Assembly: GCF_963675165.1 (NCBI RefSeq)
Contig: NC_087389.1
Coordinates: 4,462,830-4,526,829, forward strand
DNA from: Halichondria panicea
Taxonomy: Eukaryota > Porifera > Demospongiae > Suberitida > Halichondriidae
Length of the DNA: 64,000 bases
Direction of reading: 5' to 3'
Both the position numbers and the translations under genes were made by a program. Positions 12,001 through 22,100 of the stretch are shown in pieces. The notes below the pieces were generated by a model, which was not told the DNA's origin, did not search any database, and worked only from the letters and a program-made list of their open reading frames with translations. The number at the start of each line of letters is the position of its first letter. Position 1 is the stretch's first letter.

Positions 12001-15000
12001 TTGAAGCTTCACTAATAATTACTTGCGTACAAGCTAGTGCACTACAGCAGGTTCTGTACTACGCAACGTTAGCTTGAAATTACCATTGACCCCACCCACT
12101 CCCTCCTCCAGTCGGCCCCGATGGTGCAGTACCTAGAGAGGAAGTTGTATAATGAGGCTCACTCTATTGCCTGCCTCATGGTCACCCAGGAGGACTGGAG
12201 GGTACTAGGTCAGGAGGCTCTAGAGGTGGGCTATCCAGTGCTTGCATTCATCTATTAGAGGGCTTCATGTTGCAGTGTTTCATATTAAGCACGTCATACT
12301 TTTGAATAGCTGTATTGATTTTTCTTTCTCCTAGGGAATGGATTTCAGAGTTGCTAAAAAGGTGAGTACGTTTAGTAGCGTGATTGTGTGGTTACTATGA
12401 CTACCCATCGTCCCCTCGTGTAGGCCTTCGCTCGAGTGAAAGACCTGAGGTTCCTGGAGCTCATTCACGACATCGAGGTATCTATGCAACCATTCGTATT
12501 GACATTTTATTGCACTCTTTCAGGAGCGGAAAAGTCGAGGCGAGAATGACACACAGGATTTTCTTGCTGACATTTTCGCTTACCAGGTATGAACTTTTAT
12601 TGTAGTTTGATTGATTACTGATGTTCTTCTCTTGCACAGGGCAAATTCAATGAGGCAGGTCAGCTATATAAAAAGTGTGGAAAACCAGAAAAAGTGAGTG
12701 TTTAATGAATAAAAAAAAACGTGCACTGACCGGGAATCGAACCCGGGCCTCCCGCGTGGCAGGCGAGAATTCTACCACTGAACCATCAGTGCTTGTTGAT
12801 AGTGGAGAGTGTAAATAGAGTCAATACCACAATGTGCTTCACCACCTTACCGTGTCTTCTCTATAGGCTGTTGAGCTGTTCATGGATCTGCGTCAGTTTG
12901 AGCAGGCTAAAGAGTTTGCAGTGAAGAGTGAGACGCTTGATGTAAAGCACCTCATAGCTAAGGAGGCTGACTGGGCCAAGACCACCAACGATGCACAGTC
13001 TGCCTGGTAGGAGCTGAACTGTATTCATTGATCATGCATTCATGTATATACTTGCAGTGATATGTACTTGGCTGCTGGAGAGTATCTCAAAGCTGTGGAG
13101 TTAATGGGAGACAACGGATGGGTGGAAAAGTGAGTTCTATATTGAGCATGCATTGTGCATGTGTCTCTTTGTGCTTAGCTTTTGTGCATTTTGTTATGTC
13201 TTTTCAACATGTGTAGGGAAAACTTTACCACACAGTGCATGCTCATATTAGCTACTCTGATACGTATAACTAACTTACATGTATGAAGACATTAATGGAA
13301 TTTTAATGTTTGTCCCCGGCTGTAGAATTCTGAACCTGGTGCACGAGGTTGGCAAAGGGGAGACAGAGATCCTGTCATCATGTGCACATCACCTGCGCCG
13401 ACTCACACAGTTCAGTGCAGCTGCTGAGGTATACGAGAAGATGGGCGACACAAATTCACTCATCACCCTCTACGTGGAGACACACCAGTGGGACAATGTG
13501 AGTGTGCAGGGGAGGGGTTAGTGGGGAGACTTCCTCCTAACAGGTATAAGCATTGTACTAATTATTAGCTATGGGAGCACGACTATAGCCAAGACTCATA
13601 ACTTGGGTCGATAGTGTACGTGTACAATGACGTAACTATTGACTTAAATACATGTTACTCTAGATACAAAGGGGACTCGATGGATTAGTGGGTGGTTAGG
13701 CTAGAGGGATTAGTACAGTAGATTAAGTCATAGTCTACTTACTAGTGATATACATGTACATGTATATTAGCAGGAGCTCCTGTCATACATGTACGTGTAG
13801 TCTATACTGTTCCAGTTGTACCTGTACTTCAGAGTGCACCTGAGTATTGTTTGTCTATCACACCCCTACAGGCTTTTGAAGTGGTCAAGGTGAATCCTGA
13901 ATTCAAGGTAAGTCATTGTGTAGTAGCTAGTCTAACCCACTCACCCACCCCTCCCCCCTCCCCCCAGGGCACTGTGTACATGCCCTACGCTGCCTGGTTG
14001 ATGGAGAACGACAGATTCGATGAGGCTCAGGAAGGTAGGGCAAACACACGTACACAGTACCACATGTGCCTACTTACGCCCTGACCACACACACGCTTGT
14101 TGTGCACAATAGAGCTGTATAGCTGCGATCAGTCTCATATCCATTAATGTTTATTTGTACGTATGTACACGTACGTTTGGTTTGTTCTTGTGATAGAGTG
14201 TTGTACTACATGTACAGTGTTTCTAAATATGAAACTACTGTTACTTTACAGCTCTGAAGGAGGCTGGTCAACAAACACAGGCTGTGTTTCTTCTGGAGCA
14301 GCTGGCCGAGAATGCCGTGCACGAGAACAGGTACTGTACATAAATTTGATATTTTTTTATGGCAATAAGACACAAGTGTGTCTAATTAACCATTTTCTGT
14401 ACTGGTATTGCGTGTGCAGATTTAGTGATGGCAGCTATTACTACTGGCTTCTAGCAAAGACTAATCTGGAGGCAGCAAGGAGAGAGTCAGAAGGTACACT
14501 ATATCTAAAAACGTCCATTTAGTGTGAAGATTAGGTCCTCTTTTGAGCTTATTACTATCGTTGTACCACTCAGATCCCGAGGGCAGCTCCCTGATCATTG
14601 CAGATTGCACTGAAAGCTTCTATCGTTTTATGGAGCTAGCTGACACCTACTATGCCTACACCAGCATCCACGCATTCGTTGACCAGCCATTTACTGCACT
14701 GTTACCAGAAGCTCTTCACAACATATCCAGGTTCCTCACTCACAAGATTACAAAGCAGTGTCCTCCTGGAGTGTCAAAAGTGTATCCTCTGTTAAAAAAA
14801 AAAAAATAGAGTGCCAGATCAATAGCAAAACACCTTTGTTTGATAAAAAAAAAACTGCACTGACCGGGAATCGAACCCGGGCCTCCCGCGTGGCAGGCGA
14901 GAATTCTACCACTGAACCATCAGTGCTTGTTGAGTTAGAAGTGCACAGAATAAGACTCAATACCCCAATGTAACATGTGACCCTTGACCATCTCTCTCAA

Positions 15001-17060
15001 GCTCTGTTCTATTCACCTTGGCCAAGCAGAGCAAACAACTAGGGGCCTACAAGCTTGCAAGACATGCTTTTGATAAACTACAGGTGAGTCGGCTTTGCTC
15101 TATGAATATATTTGTTAACTGATTTCAACAGTCACTGCGGATTCCTCCAAACCTTCAAGAAACAGTGGACCTTGCTAGCATTACAATCAGAGCAAAACCA
15201 TTTCAAGACAAGGAGGTAGGTACTTGATATCCACTCACCACATACGTTTGCTTAGCCCTTTAAAGAAACGTATGATTACGTACCTCCTCATATATTTAAC
15301 CCACCCCCTCAAACATATGCACGCCCTCAGGACCTACTCCCAATATGCTACAGATGCTCTAATACCAATCCCCTACTCAACAATGCCGGCAACTTCTGTG
15401 TCAACTGCAGACAATCGTTTGAGTTCTCATTTGTCTCTTTTGGTAAGGACAGTTTTAACTATAGTGATTCAATCCCATTCTACATGTATTTTGACTCAGT
15501 TAGCTGTTACATATTGCTTCACTGACCGTTAAAACATTTATACAGAGGTGCTTCCAGTTGTGGAGTTTGTTACATATTGCTTCACTGACCGTTAAAACAT
15601 TTATACAGAGGTGCTTCCAGTTGTGGAGTTTGTTCTGGAGGAAGGAATCAGGTAGGGATGAGAAACCAACCAAATTAAACCTCCATTATATTTCCACCAC
15701 TGAGCCATTAGTTCTTTCACGTAGTTTGATCTCTACTTTTCCCCATGCAGTGATGAAGAAGCTCTGAAGCTGATCAAGAAAGAACCGTCTGGATCTAGAA
15801 AGAAAGGAGGACAGCAATGGACAGAGATACATGAAGGAAGTATCCTTTTATCACATTTTCATAGCTACGTACGATATTGTATTTGTTATTTGATGGGTTT
15901 CTTCTGCTGAAACTTAATTAAGGTTTCCCTGGCTGATATCATACTTAATTAGAAGTTGATTTCGCGAGAATTGATCTATTTAGAGTTGATTTTGTGATAA
16001 TTGCTCTCATGGCATGACACTGTACAACACAGTCTCACTAGCAGTTTGCCTCCCTTGACTCGTGTAGACACACAAAGTCTCAAACTGGACAACAACGTAA
16101 TGTCGGAAGAGGACAATGAAGAAGATCCTTTCAACAGCACCACTTTTGAGGTTGGTTCTTGAAATAAAGTTACAAATGTACACTGAAGGTGGTAAATTTT
16201 ATGACCTCAATTACAGAAAGTGTGGTTGTTCAGAATTGGTGTACATAATTATAGTTTATTTTTCCTATGGCAAGGTTGGCATGTTTAGAATTTATTTTGT
16301 GAAACCCAAGACCATAGATTTGCTGTGTTTAATTGCTAGCCACACAATTATAAGCTTATCTATGCCCTACAGGGTGATGACTTTGAACCAGTGAAGGTGG
16401 GCAGACGTACACTGGAGTCCATGCACAGACTGGAGGTGCTGGTCAAGCAGTGGGGACCACCCATTGGCAACCAGTACTACAAGTCTATACTACCTGACGT
16501 CTCACTCACTCTTTGTAGCAACTGCAATAAGGTATGCAATGATTGTACGTATCAACCATAATTATAGCTACATACAGTGTTTATAACTACACGATATGTA
16601 CAACAGGAAAAAGTTTTCTTTAGTGGTTACCCTTGTGCGCATATACCAACATGGCTGTAATAAATTAAAACACACACTATGAAGACTTTGTGGCCAGTTA
16701 ACTTGAACGACACTCACTCAACATATTAGAGGGAGAACGATTCGAGTGTTTTATATCACGACGACCCCTTACCAAATTATACCTCCAGGCTATGCGACCG
16801 TGCAATAAAATATGGAAGGGACTGTATGATCTGACTTTCATTACACAAAAAATATGTATAGGTCGTCTGCATGTGTACAAGATGTGTAGAGTCTTATGTG
16901 TGTATATTGAACCTATATACTGTATATGACGTAGCATGACTCAACACCACCCCTCCCCGTTCTACAGATGTTCCATGCTGATGACTATGAGCTACAGGCT
17001 CTCTCTAAAGGACACTGCCCGTTCTGTAGAAAATCTTCAGACTCTGTGACTCTCAAATAA
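3093..17060 (+). CDS. IFT122: intraflagellar transport protein IFT122 (IFT-A core), complete
   Basis: Coding exons: 3093-3151, 3273-3339, 3486-3570, 4063-4221, 6035-6168, 6886-6959, 7274-7349, 7660-7752, 8033-8137, 8565-8641, 9016-9136, 9632-9706, 9898-10010, 10855-11034, 11265-11385, 11548-11625, 11732-11809, 12112-12225, 12335-12361, 12424-12477, 12524-12586, 12640-12693, 12867-13006, 13058-13129, 13326-13497, 13872-13907, 13968-14034, 14252-14330, 14420-14493, 14574-14781, 15002-15083, 15132-15215, 15331-15442, 15609-15651, 15751-15839, 16068-16150, 16373-16531, 16968-17060. Together they give 3600 nt, 1199 residues plus stop, close to the usual length of about 1200. N-terminal WD40 propellers ([27 protein letters not shown]), family blocks [38 protein letters not shown] and [12 protein letters not shown], then a TPR-like solenoid, and two C-terminal zinc ribbons (CYRC...CVNC near residue 1015; CSNC...CPFC near 1180). 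IFT122 is a core subunit of the IFT-A complex for retrograde transport in cilia. Every junction keeps phase, so the gene looks functional. The introns host tRNA genes and MITEs. Confidence 0.96.
3607..3816. repeat. MITE-like element, copy 2, in IFT122 intron 3
   Basis: Terminal inverted repeats: GTATTACTAGAATGTTTTGC at the left and GCAAAATATTCTAGTAATAC at the right. Interior matches copy 1 near the left edge in the opposite orientation. Non-coding. Confidence 0.7.
4351..4422 (+). tRNA. tRNA-Asp(GTC) copy 1
   Basis: 72-nt cloverleaf: acceptor TCCTCGA pairs with TCGGGGA, discriminator G. The anticodon loop CTGTCAC gives anticodon GTC. B-box GGTTCGATTCC intact, TTTTTT terminator follows. Confidence 0.95.
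4504..4575 (+). tRNA. tRNA-Asp(GTC) copy 2, slightly diverged
   Basis: As copy 1, but with a D-loop change (GTATAGTA) and an acceptor-stem C:A mismatch (TCAGGGA on the 3' side). Function uncertain. Confidence 0.85.
4666..4737 (+). tRNA. tRNA-Asp(GTC) copy 3
   Basis: Identical to copy 1 over the 72-nt gene, followed by a T6 terminator. Confidence 0.95.
4811..4882 (+). tRNA. tRNA-Asp(GTC) copy 4
   Basis: Identical to copy 1 over the 72-nt gene, followed by a T6 terminator. Confidence 0.95.
4973..5044 (+). tRNA. tRNA-Asp(GTC) copy 5
   Basis: Identical to copy 1 over the gene; first unit with the second spacer type (TTTCTTTTTTACACC downstream). Confidence 0.95.
5127..5198 (+). tRNA. tRNA-Asp(GTC) copy 6, diverged
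   Basis: C to T change in the anticodon loop 3' of the anticodon (CTGTCAT) and a T:T mismatch in the acceptor stem (TCGTGGA). Anticodon GTC is kept. Possibly weak or inactive. Confidence 0.8.
5281..5352 (+). tRNA. tRNA-Asp(GTC) copy 7
   Basis: Identical to copy 1 over the 72-nt gene. Confidence 0.95.
5435..5491 (+). pseudogene. tRNA-Asp pseudogene, copy 8
   Basis: A 15-nt deletion directly after the anticodon bases GTC removes the 3' half of the anticodon arm, the variable loop and part of the T arm, leaving 57 nt. Same acceptor mismatch as copy 6. Confidence 0.9.
5574..5645 (+). tRNA. tRNA-Asp(GTC) copy 9
   Basis: Full length; one G to A change in the variable region (GGAAAACCC). All stems pair. 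Confidence 0.9.
5727..5785 (+). pseudogene. tRNA-Asp pseudogene, copy 10
   Basis: 5' portion only. It runs through the anticodon arm to CACCCGGATTCGA and then breaks into the spacer of copy 11, so most of the T arm and the acceptor 3' strand are lost. Confidence 0.85.
5794..5865 (+). tRNA. tRNA-Asp(GTC) copy 11, slightly diverged
   Basis: Full length with a variable-loop change (GGAACACCC) and the same C:A acceptor mismatch as copy 2. Followed by TTCTTTTTTG. Confidence 0.85.
6355..6757. mobile_element. pogo/Tigger-type deletion derivative in IFT122 intron 5
   Basis: Terminal inverted repeats CAGTAGAACC(T)CGCTAATCCG and its complement, flanked on both sides by TA, the target duplication used by Tc1/mariner-pogo elements. 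The interior has ATGGCCACTGCAAAGAAAAC reading into a Lys-rich stretch [10 protein letters not shown], then a frame break before LEKVEI, like the start of a CENP-B/pogo transposase. So it looks like an internally deleted, non-autonomous copy. Length 403 bp. Confidence 0.75.
6804..6861. repeat. GTGTGTGACG-type simple repeat
   Basis: Imperfect repeats of GTGTGTGTGACG in IFT122 intron 5, just upstream of the exon at 6886. Confidence 0.7.
7980..8008. repeat. short interstitial telomere-type repeat
   Basis: Nearly five units of CCCTAA in a row inside IFT122 intron 8, 24 bp before the exon at 8033. The metazoan telomere unit is TTAGGG. Traces of the same motif occur at about 1363-1377. Could be a scar of double-strand break repair or chance expansion. 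Confidence 0.7.
10571..10703. repeat. foldback MITE in IFT122 intron 13
   Basis: Inverted repeats of about 45 bp: ACTTATTGTTCACTACATTC and AATTTATGGCAAATGTAAACC on the left pair with GGTTTACTGCCATAAATT and GATGTAGTGGACAATAAGT on the right. Non-coding. Superfamily not assigned. Confidence 0.7.
12722..12792 (-). tRNA. tRNA-Gly(GCC), in IFT122 intron 22, antisense
   Basis: The minus strand reads GCACTGATGGTTCAGTGGTA and so on, with anticodon loop CTGCCAC (anticodon GCC), a perfect T arm GGTTCGATTCC, an acceptor stem GCACTGA/TCAGTGC and discriminator A. A run of T (AAAAAAAAA on the plus strand at 12710-12718) follows as terminator. Confidence 0.95.
14782..15001 (+). other. U12-type (minor spliceosome) intron 30 of IFT122
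   Basis: The 5' splice site is GTATCCTCTG (minor-class consensus RTATCCTTT), and CCCTTGAC, a match to the U12 branch consensus TCCTTRAY, lies about 15-20 bp before the CAAG acceptor. Splicing here keeps phase (AAA GT | C TCT) and restores the conserved protein block [12 protein letters not shown]. Confidence 0.75.
14856..14926 (-). tRNA. tRNA-Gly(GCC), in IFT122 intron 30, antisense
   Basis: Same 70-nt body as the tRNA-Gly at 12722-12792 with related flanks on the upstream side (GTTGA...GACTCAATACC), so the pair arose by duplication within the gene. A long T run on the minus strand serves as terminator. It sits inside an intron with U12-type splice signals. Confidence 0.95.
15506..15631. repeat. 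63-bp tandem duplication covering an IFT122 3' splice site
   Basis: Two identical 63-bp copies (15506-15568 and 15569-15631) each contain TTATACAG and the first 23 exon bases. The second copy's acceptor (exon from 15609) gives the conserved [13 protein letters not shown]. The first copy's acceptor would run into an in-frame TAA. Confidence 0.9.
15840..16067 (+). other. U12-type (minor spliceosome) intron 35 of IFT122
   Basis: The 5' splice site GTATCCTTTT is a perfect minor-class donor. The branch-like CCCTTGAC lies about 15 bp before the TAG acceptor, the same octamer as in intron 30. The junction (GGA A | AC ACA) keeps the frame. Confidence 0.85.
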
Positions 17061-17227
17061 TTTCCTTTTCTTGTTAGTGTACGTAGTAATGGCAATGTAT
17101 ATAATCACTTAAAATGTTACTTAATGTGTACGTATTTGCAATGTGTATACATAATTAAAAACGAAGTATTACAAGGTGTGCAGCTATAAATAATATTATG
17201 GGGATCAAATATACAATTCAACCTCAA
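17061..17227. other. IFT122 3' flank
   Basis: Non-coding. Contains AATTAAA-type sequences at about 17153 that could serve as a polyadenylation signal. No other feature seen. Confidence 0.4.
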
Positions 17228-18050
17228 TCAGAGATGGGGGGCTTCTCTCAATTTTCGTAAGTGAGCATGGTCGGTAAATACAACCTCCACTTTTTTACCG
17301 TCATCTCGACCAACATTGAGTGAGTCACAGATTTAATTTCTTGGAGCATTTTTTCCTCTTTTGAAACATGAGTTCTCTATATAGATCTCAAGGGTGCATA
17401 ATCATAATAAATTCTGTGTTACGTGGTGGTATAGCCTCGAGAAGCATGACCACCACATGCACCGGGGGACATTAAACCCCTTACCCCCACATTAAGCTCC
17501 TTATAATTATATAGTCTCATGAATCAGCCGCACCTTTGGACACCAAAGGTGCAGCTGATTCATGAGACTAATAATTATATACCCCCCACTGATTTGGCAA
17601 GGGTTCGTCATATGATTGTTTATGCAATTCAATGCAGCTCGCATAACACGTACAGCTTTAACACTTCTGGATGTATTCTGCTGAAGAGCGTGCACGTGTC
17701 TAAGAATTTTGGCTCCTTTGTCATCTATCTGGTTGCATCCTATAGTCCATAATTTGAGCAGAAAAAATTAATAATCATGCATGCATTATAATCTTATATC
17801 TCATTTCACTTACTGAATCCCAGTGAGTGTCTGTGTGGTATGTGTGACTCCGAACAGAGTGACTAGTTTTTCGAATCCTTTTTGGTGATGTAATCCCACA
17901 GCCAAAAACTCTAATACGTACAGTACAACAATTATACTTCATGCAGAGATTGCATAATGTCCCAACTTCACAAGTGAGCTTGTCTGCTTGGCAATCAGTG
18001 CATCTAGAATTTTGTGGAATTCTTGGTCTCCTATTGGAATCTTAGACAAG
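17228..18050 (-). pseudogene. relic of an NLR 3' end (four LRR/terminal exons)
   Basis: Co-linear with the last four exons of NLR-B (31015-31776). Readable pieces include a terminal exon ending at the stop complement 17228-17230, an LRR exon with EGAKLLxHALQQNTSRS homology, and an LRR exon starting at 18050 (LSKIPIG-type). Damage: the donor of the exon at 18050 has lost GTAAG (TGTCCC instead of TTACCCC), there is an insertion in the next exon, and the terminal exon's acceptor AG is gone. No CARD or NACHT exon lies upstream on this strand. A palindromic element is inserted at 17512-17570. Confidence 0.8.
17512..17570. mobile_element. 59-bp palindromic element, TAGTCTC subfamily
   Basis: Near-perfect inverted repeat from TAGTCTCATGAATCAGC to GCTGATTCATGAGACTA with a 3-bp centre. 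Flanked on both sides by the 9-bp direct repeat ATAATTATA (17503-17511 and 17571-17579), so it is an insertion rather than a terminator hairpin. Its ends match those of the element at 57532-57588. Confidence 0.85.
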
Positions 18051-18212
18051 CTGCATACATGCAAAGGAGTGGATGTGAAAATTAAACATTTTTGTTAAAA
18101 TTTTAGTGGTTGATTTGCCACTGCAATTAAGGTACGCATGCACGAGACTAGTGGGAACTCGATATTTCCAAGCATGGTGAAGTATATAGGGTAAGCCATT
18201 GTATATACCATA

Positions 18213-18305
18213 CTTAACCGTCGAACCGCCTATATGTTTTGATAGCTACATTTAGGCTAAACAAGGGGTGGGCGGATATTTGATATGGGCGGTTCGACGG
18301 TTAAG
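18213..18305. repeat. 93-bp foldback MITE with TA target duplication
   Basis: Terminal inverted repeats CTTAACCGTCGAACCGCC and GGCGGTTCGACGGTTAAG, flanked by TA on both sides. Confidence 0.75.
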
Positions 18306-18439
18306 TACGTTATAATTATATGTTCCTTGATAAGTGCTTATCATACAGAAATCATGCTACAACACTTGGAGACATAAGAATTTTGCTCTAGACCTTTCAT
18401 ATATAATCCGGCGAGAGCATGAAAGGGCATATGAAGATA

Positions 18440-18485
18440 TAGTTGGGCGGAGTCCAACCAAAGTTGGTTGGACTCCGCCCAACTA
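18440..18485. mobile_element. 46-bp palindromic element, TAGTTGGGCGG subfamily
   Basis: TAGTTGGGCGGAGTCCAACC then AAAG then the complement ending CCGCCCAACTA. Flanked by the 9-bp direct repeat ATGAAGATA (18431-18439 and 18486-18494). The first 13 bases match the left end of the 2168-bp helicase element at 55653. Confidence 0.85.
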
Positions 18486-18723
18486 ATGAAGATATACGCT
18501 TGTCTATAGGTATCGGCGTGAACTTCACTTACTTTGTCAACTATTTACTTTTGTCACTGCATGTGTTCAGACATTTAGAGAGCACAGAGAAGCTACAAAA
18601 ACTTTACACCGGCTTGCTACTTGTGTATAGTGCATTGTTTCTTCCTTCTGTATTACACAGATATCATAAACTAACTATATACAGTATACTGTTACTAGAT
18701 CTAAAGGCGACTTAGATTCCTGC

Positions 18724-18797
18724 TAGACTCGCAAGCCGTCACTGTTGTGCAGGCGAACAGTACTATACTGTTCGCCTGCAACAGTGACGGCTTGCAA
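18724..18797. repeat. degenerate palindromic element
   Basis: Starts TAGACTC, then a 30-bp-arm palindrome GCAAGCCGTCACTGTTG...CAACAGTGACGGCTTGC with one arm interrupted by a T. The right end lacks the GAGTCTA expected from the left. Imperfect direct repeats (GATTCCTGC versus CAATCCTGC) flank it. Probably an old member of the TAG-ended group. Confidence 0.5.
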
Positions 18798-19030
18798 TCC
18801 TGCTGGGGCATCCGAACAACAATTCTACGTGTAAGAAAATGCACTGAAAATCACAGTGACGTGCTTTATATTATGCTAATTCCCAAAATTCGCCTTTTTT
18901 AGCGGCCGGCCGCTGGGGCTAATGCCCCCATATTTTGTTCCATTTGGCTGGAGAAGTTGGCACCTATGATTCTTACATTGTATTTTGTATTTACATTAAA
19001 CAGTTACCTGAACTCCCCCACATTTTTGTA

Positions 19031-19042
19031 GGGGAGTTTCCC
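19031..19042 (+). promoter_or_regulatory. NF-kappaB-like site upstream of NLR-A
   Basis: GGGGAGTTTCCC fits the kappaB consensus GGGRNNYYCC and lies about 72 bp before the NLR-A start codon. Comparable sites precede NLR-B, NLR-C and NLR-D at similar distance. Confidence 0.55.
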
Positions 19043-19112
19043 TACTTTCAGTTTGTTTGGCTAGCTTTGTGGTAGATTGTGTACACAGATCTAACTAACT
19101 GCTAGAGTAGTT

Positions 19113-22100
19113 ATGGCTACTACTACTAAACGTTTTTTTATGGTCCATCATGATGACTTTGAAAATCTTTTAAACCTGAATGAACTAGTCCCATTTCTAA
19201 ACAAGCAACAGCTTCTGACAAGTGGTGAAATGGAACAATTGATGTCGCTGAGTCGAACTAGACAAGATAAGATACGGGACCTAGTTAATATCATGTGCAT
19301 AAAAGGGGATCAAGCTCCCTCATTATTCATAAAGTGTGTTCGTGACGCAACAGAACACATTGCTCATTTTGATCTGACAAAAAAATTGGAGAGTTGGCTT
19401 CTAAAGAATTCTAAAACTGACACGTTAATTACAAGTTCTGGTTCTGAACCTACCTCCAGTACTCAACAACCTTCAAGTGAGCAGCAACCTAAATCTAGAG
19501 CCACCACAATCCAAGGTGATTGTAAGTGTCTATCTATATTAATGGAGTAAATATAAATTTAATGTGAATATATTCATAGTGCAAATCATCCAGTTACGAA
19601 TCTGATAGAAACCACTACAATGAAAGAAGCTTATACTGTATGGTAGAAATGTGAGTGGAAACGCGTAGCTGATTTAACTCATTTTATCATGGCAGTTTGA
19701 AACAGAATTCGAATTGAAGCTTGCAGGGTGGTGATCCAGGCGCTCTATCACTTTATTATAGGGTAGAGTATGGGTTTTATAATGCTTACATACAGCTGTG
19801 GTCAAGGTATAGAGATGTTAAATTCAACCTAAGTATACTGATTTCTGTTTTTACAGCTTTGAAAAGACAACAACACAATTCTGGCCAAAGTTTCGATTCG
19901 CTTTCTAAACGGCCGCGACTCTCCACTCGAAATGAAATGGTGGCTGAGGAAACTCCACTAGTACCTATTGAAGATCAGACATCATCCAGTAGCCTCCCTC
20001 AGGTTATCGATGTTCACCAAAGCCTAGGGGCAAATACCGCAGTAGCTGTCAGTACTTGTCAGCAAGAGAGCACACATCTGACTGTATTACAGGATTCCAT
20101 AGAGCAGGGAAAAATGATAAGTATCTCCTCAGGTACACACCAGATGGATGAAGAGGAGAGAACTTCATCAACTATTGGTGAGTATTTGATATAGCTAAAT
20201 ACATAAGTAGACATAAAATTTATGGATACGGAAAGCTTTTTAGCAATACTTTGTGTAGATATCACTTACCGTATATACTGGTGGATGTTTTAATTTGGCG
20301 ATTTGATTTACCGTTTATCGCCAAATTAAAAACTGTCAAATCAAAGTTTTCCGGTGGACACAATATCATTGTTGTAGTATAGTCACTCCTGAGACGCCAA
20401 ATTAAAAAACGCCGAGTTGTTTCAAATGATCCAAATATAAAATACCCGCCAAATTTTCCAGTTATACGGTATGTTATATCTCATGCAGGGAAAGAGACCA
20501 GATGTGGAAACTGACTGCATGTATACGTATTATTATGCATGCAGCTAGTTTATTAATTGAGCCTTTCTTACGTAAGTATACGTCTCTGTGTACTATAATA
20601 TGAGATTGCAAAATGTAGCTCACGAAAAAATACGTCATTTGGCATAAGTAAGTTTCTCGGAGACCTCTTGGTACAAACTTTTCATGATATTCTGCACTCA
20701 CTTTCCACACGACTAACTATATAGACTATAAATATGTTACTAGATCTACCCGGGGGAATAAAGCCAAAAACACCATCAAATAACTGTTTGGCTCTAAAGT
20801 ATGAAACATAATGGAGAAGTCAGATTCATTATGAAATACAGCCAATTCTTACACTCATCTAAGCAAAGAAATCCAGCGAATTAATGAAAGACCAAGCCTA
20901 GACAAGATTCTACAAAACAGTTTGTTATGTGGTGTATATCTAATGTGTGTGGTTAACTCGAGGCACACCGCCACGACCTGGGTTATAGTAGTCGGTCAGT
21001 CCGTGTTTCTGTTCGACTGTCGTTCTGTGTATTCTAAGGAGCACTGTGTTTGTATCATGGATAGCCTCAACACCACAAGGTATAAATTTGGAAGATCTTG
21101 ATTTAAAACTTTGCTTAATAAGCGAGCAAAAGCCGCTAAGAAGCTAAAAAGCTCGAACCTGCACGTTGGCCTAGATGTACACGCGGCTTTGACTCGAGGC
21201 TGTATACAGACTACGACTAAACCCAAAATTAAGGCCGAGGATTTGCACCAGTGCTCTAGTTCTAAAAATGAATTCCAAATAGTTCAGGGTCATAAGAGTA
21301 AACATCTAGGCCACAGACCACTTAGCAACCACTTAGCAGGTGGGAGTATAGCCTGCATTTAAAAGGTATCTCAGTAATTATGATCTACTATTATTTTAAT
21401 TAGCTTAAAATAGCTTTACGATAAACCGTTTATAATAATTATGAGCTAGATAAGCAGATATATAGAATGAGCTGGAAGTCCAGCTGAAACGCAGTAGTCA
21501 TTTCATGGCTCCAATATATTATACTGGATAGCTTTGGTACAGTCTACTGTAGTTCAACTATATTATATGCAGAGCCACTCGAAGATATATTACCGCCCCG
21601 ATCTTAACGTATGGAGAAATGGAAACTGCAATTTGTGGTATTAGCCGCCGCCTCCTCTAAAAATAACTATAGCGTCATAATTATTAAGTGCAGCAATGGT
21701 ATACATAATACGTATAGCTATGCACATAACCAATGTCCTGACATCAGTGCTTAAAAAAAAGCTTCTGAAAGCTCACAAGAGGCTGTTTTCCTAGCTCTGA
21801 CCGTACATATATCGATAGGCTTATTTTGTGAGAGTTTCTCGACCTGAAAAAAAACACTTCAAATAGCCCTCCAGTAAGAAGCATCGTATAAGAGCAAAAA
21901 CAAATGCAGAGCTAGAAATTATGAGTTTAGAGCAGTTTTAACTTGATGATCGCTCAAAGCTTTGAAGATTGATGACATTCAAATCACTATAGTTATCATT
22001 ATGCTTCAAACTGGCATTTATAGTTTCACAAAAATCATTACATGAGCAAACAGTTTACCGTAACCTTATAAATAGCAAGTCAAAATCAAGTTCATAGTAT

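Noticed and set aside
14748..14973. Frames on both strands with [19 protein letters not shown]
   Set aside because: Readings of the tRNA-Gly gene at 14856-14926.
18440..18485. Transcription terminator or attenuator hairpins at the palindromes
   Set aside because: No T-run follows, and exact 9-bp direct repeats flank them, which points to insertion.
21111..21362. 83-codon Lys-rich frame as a host gene
   Set aside because: Lies inside a TTAA-flanked element, has no family match I know and no splice support.
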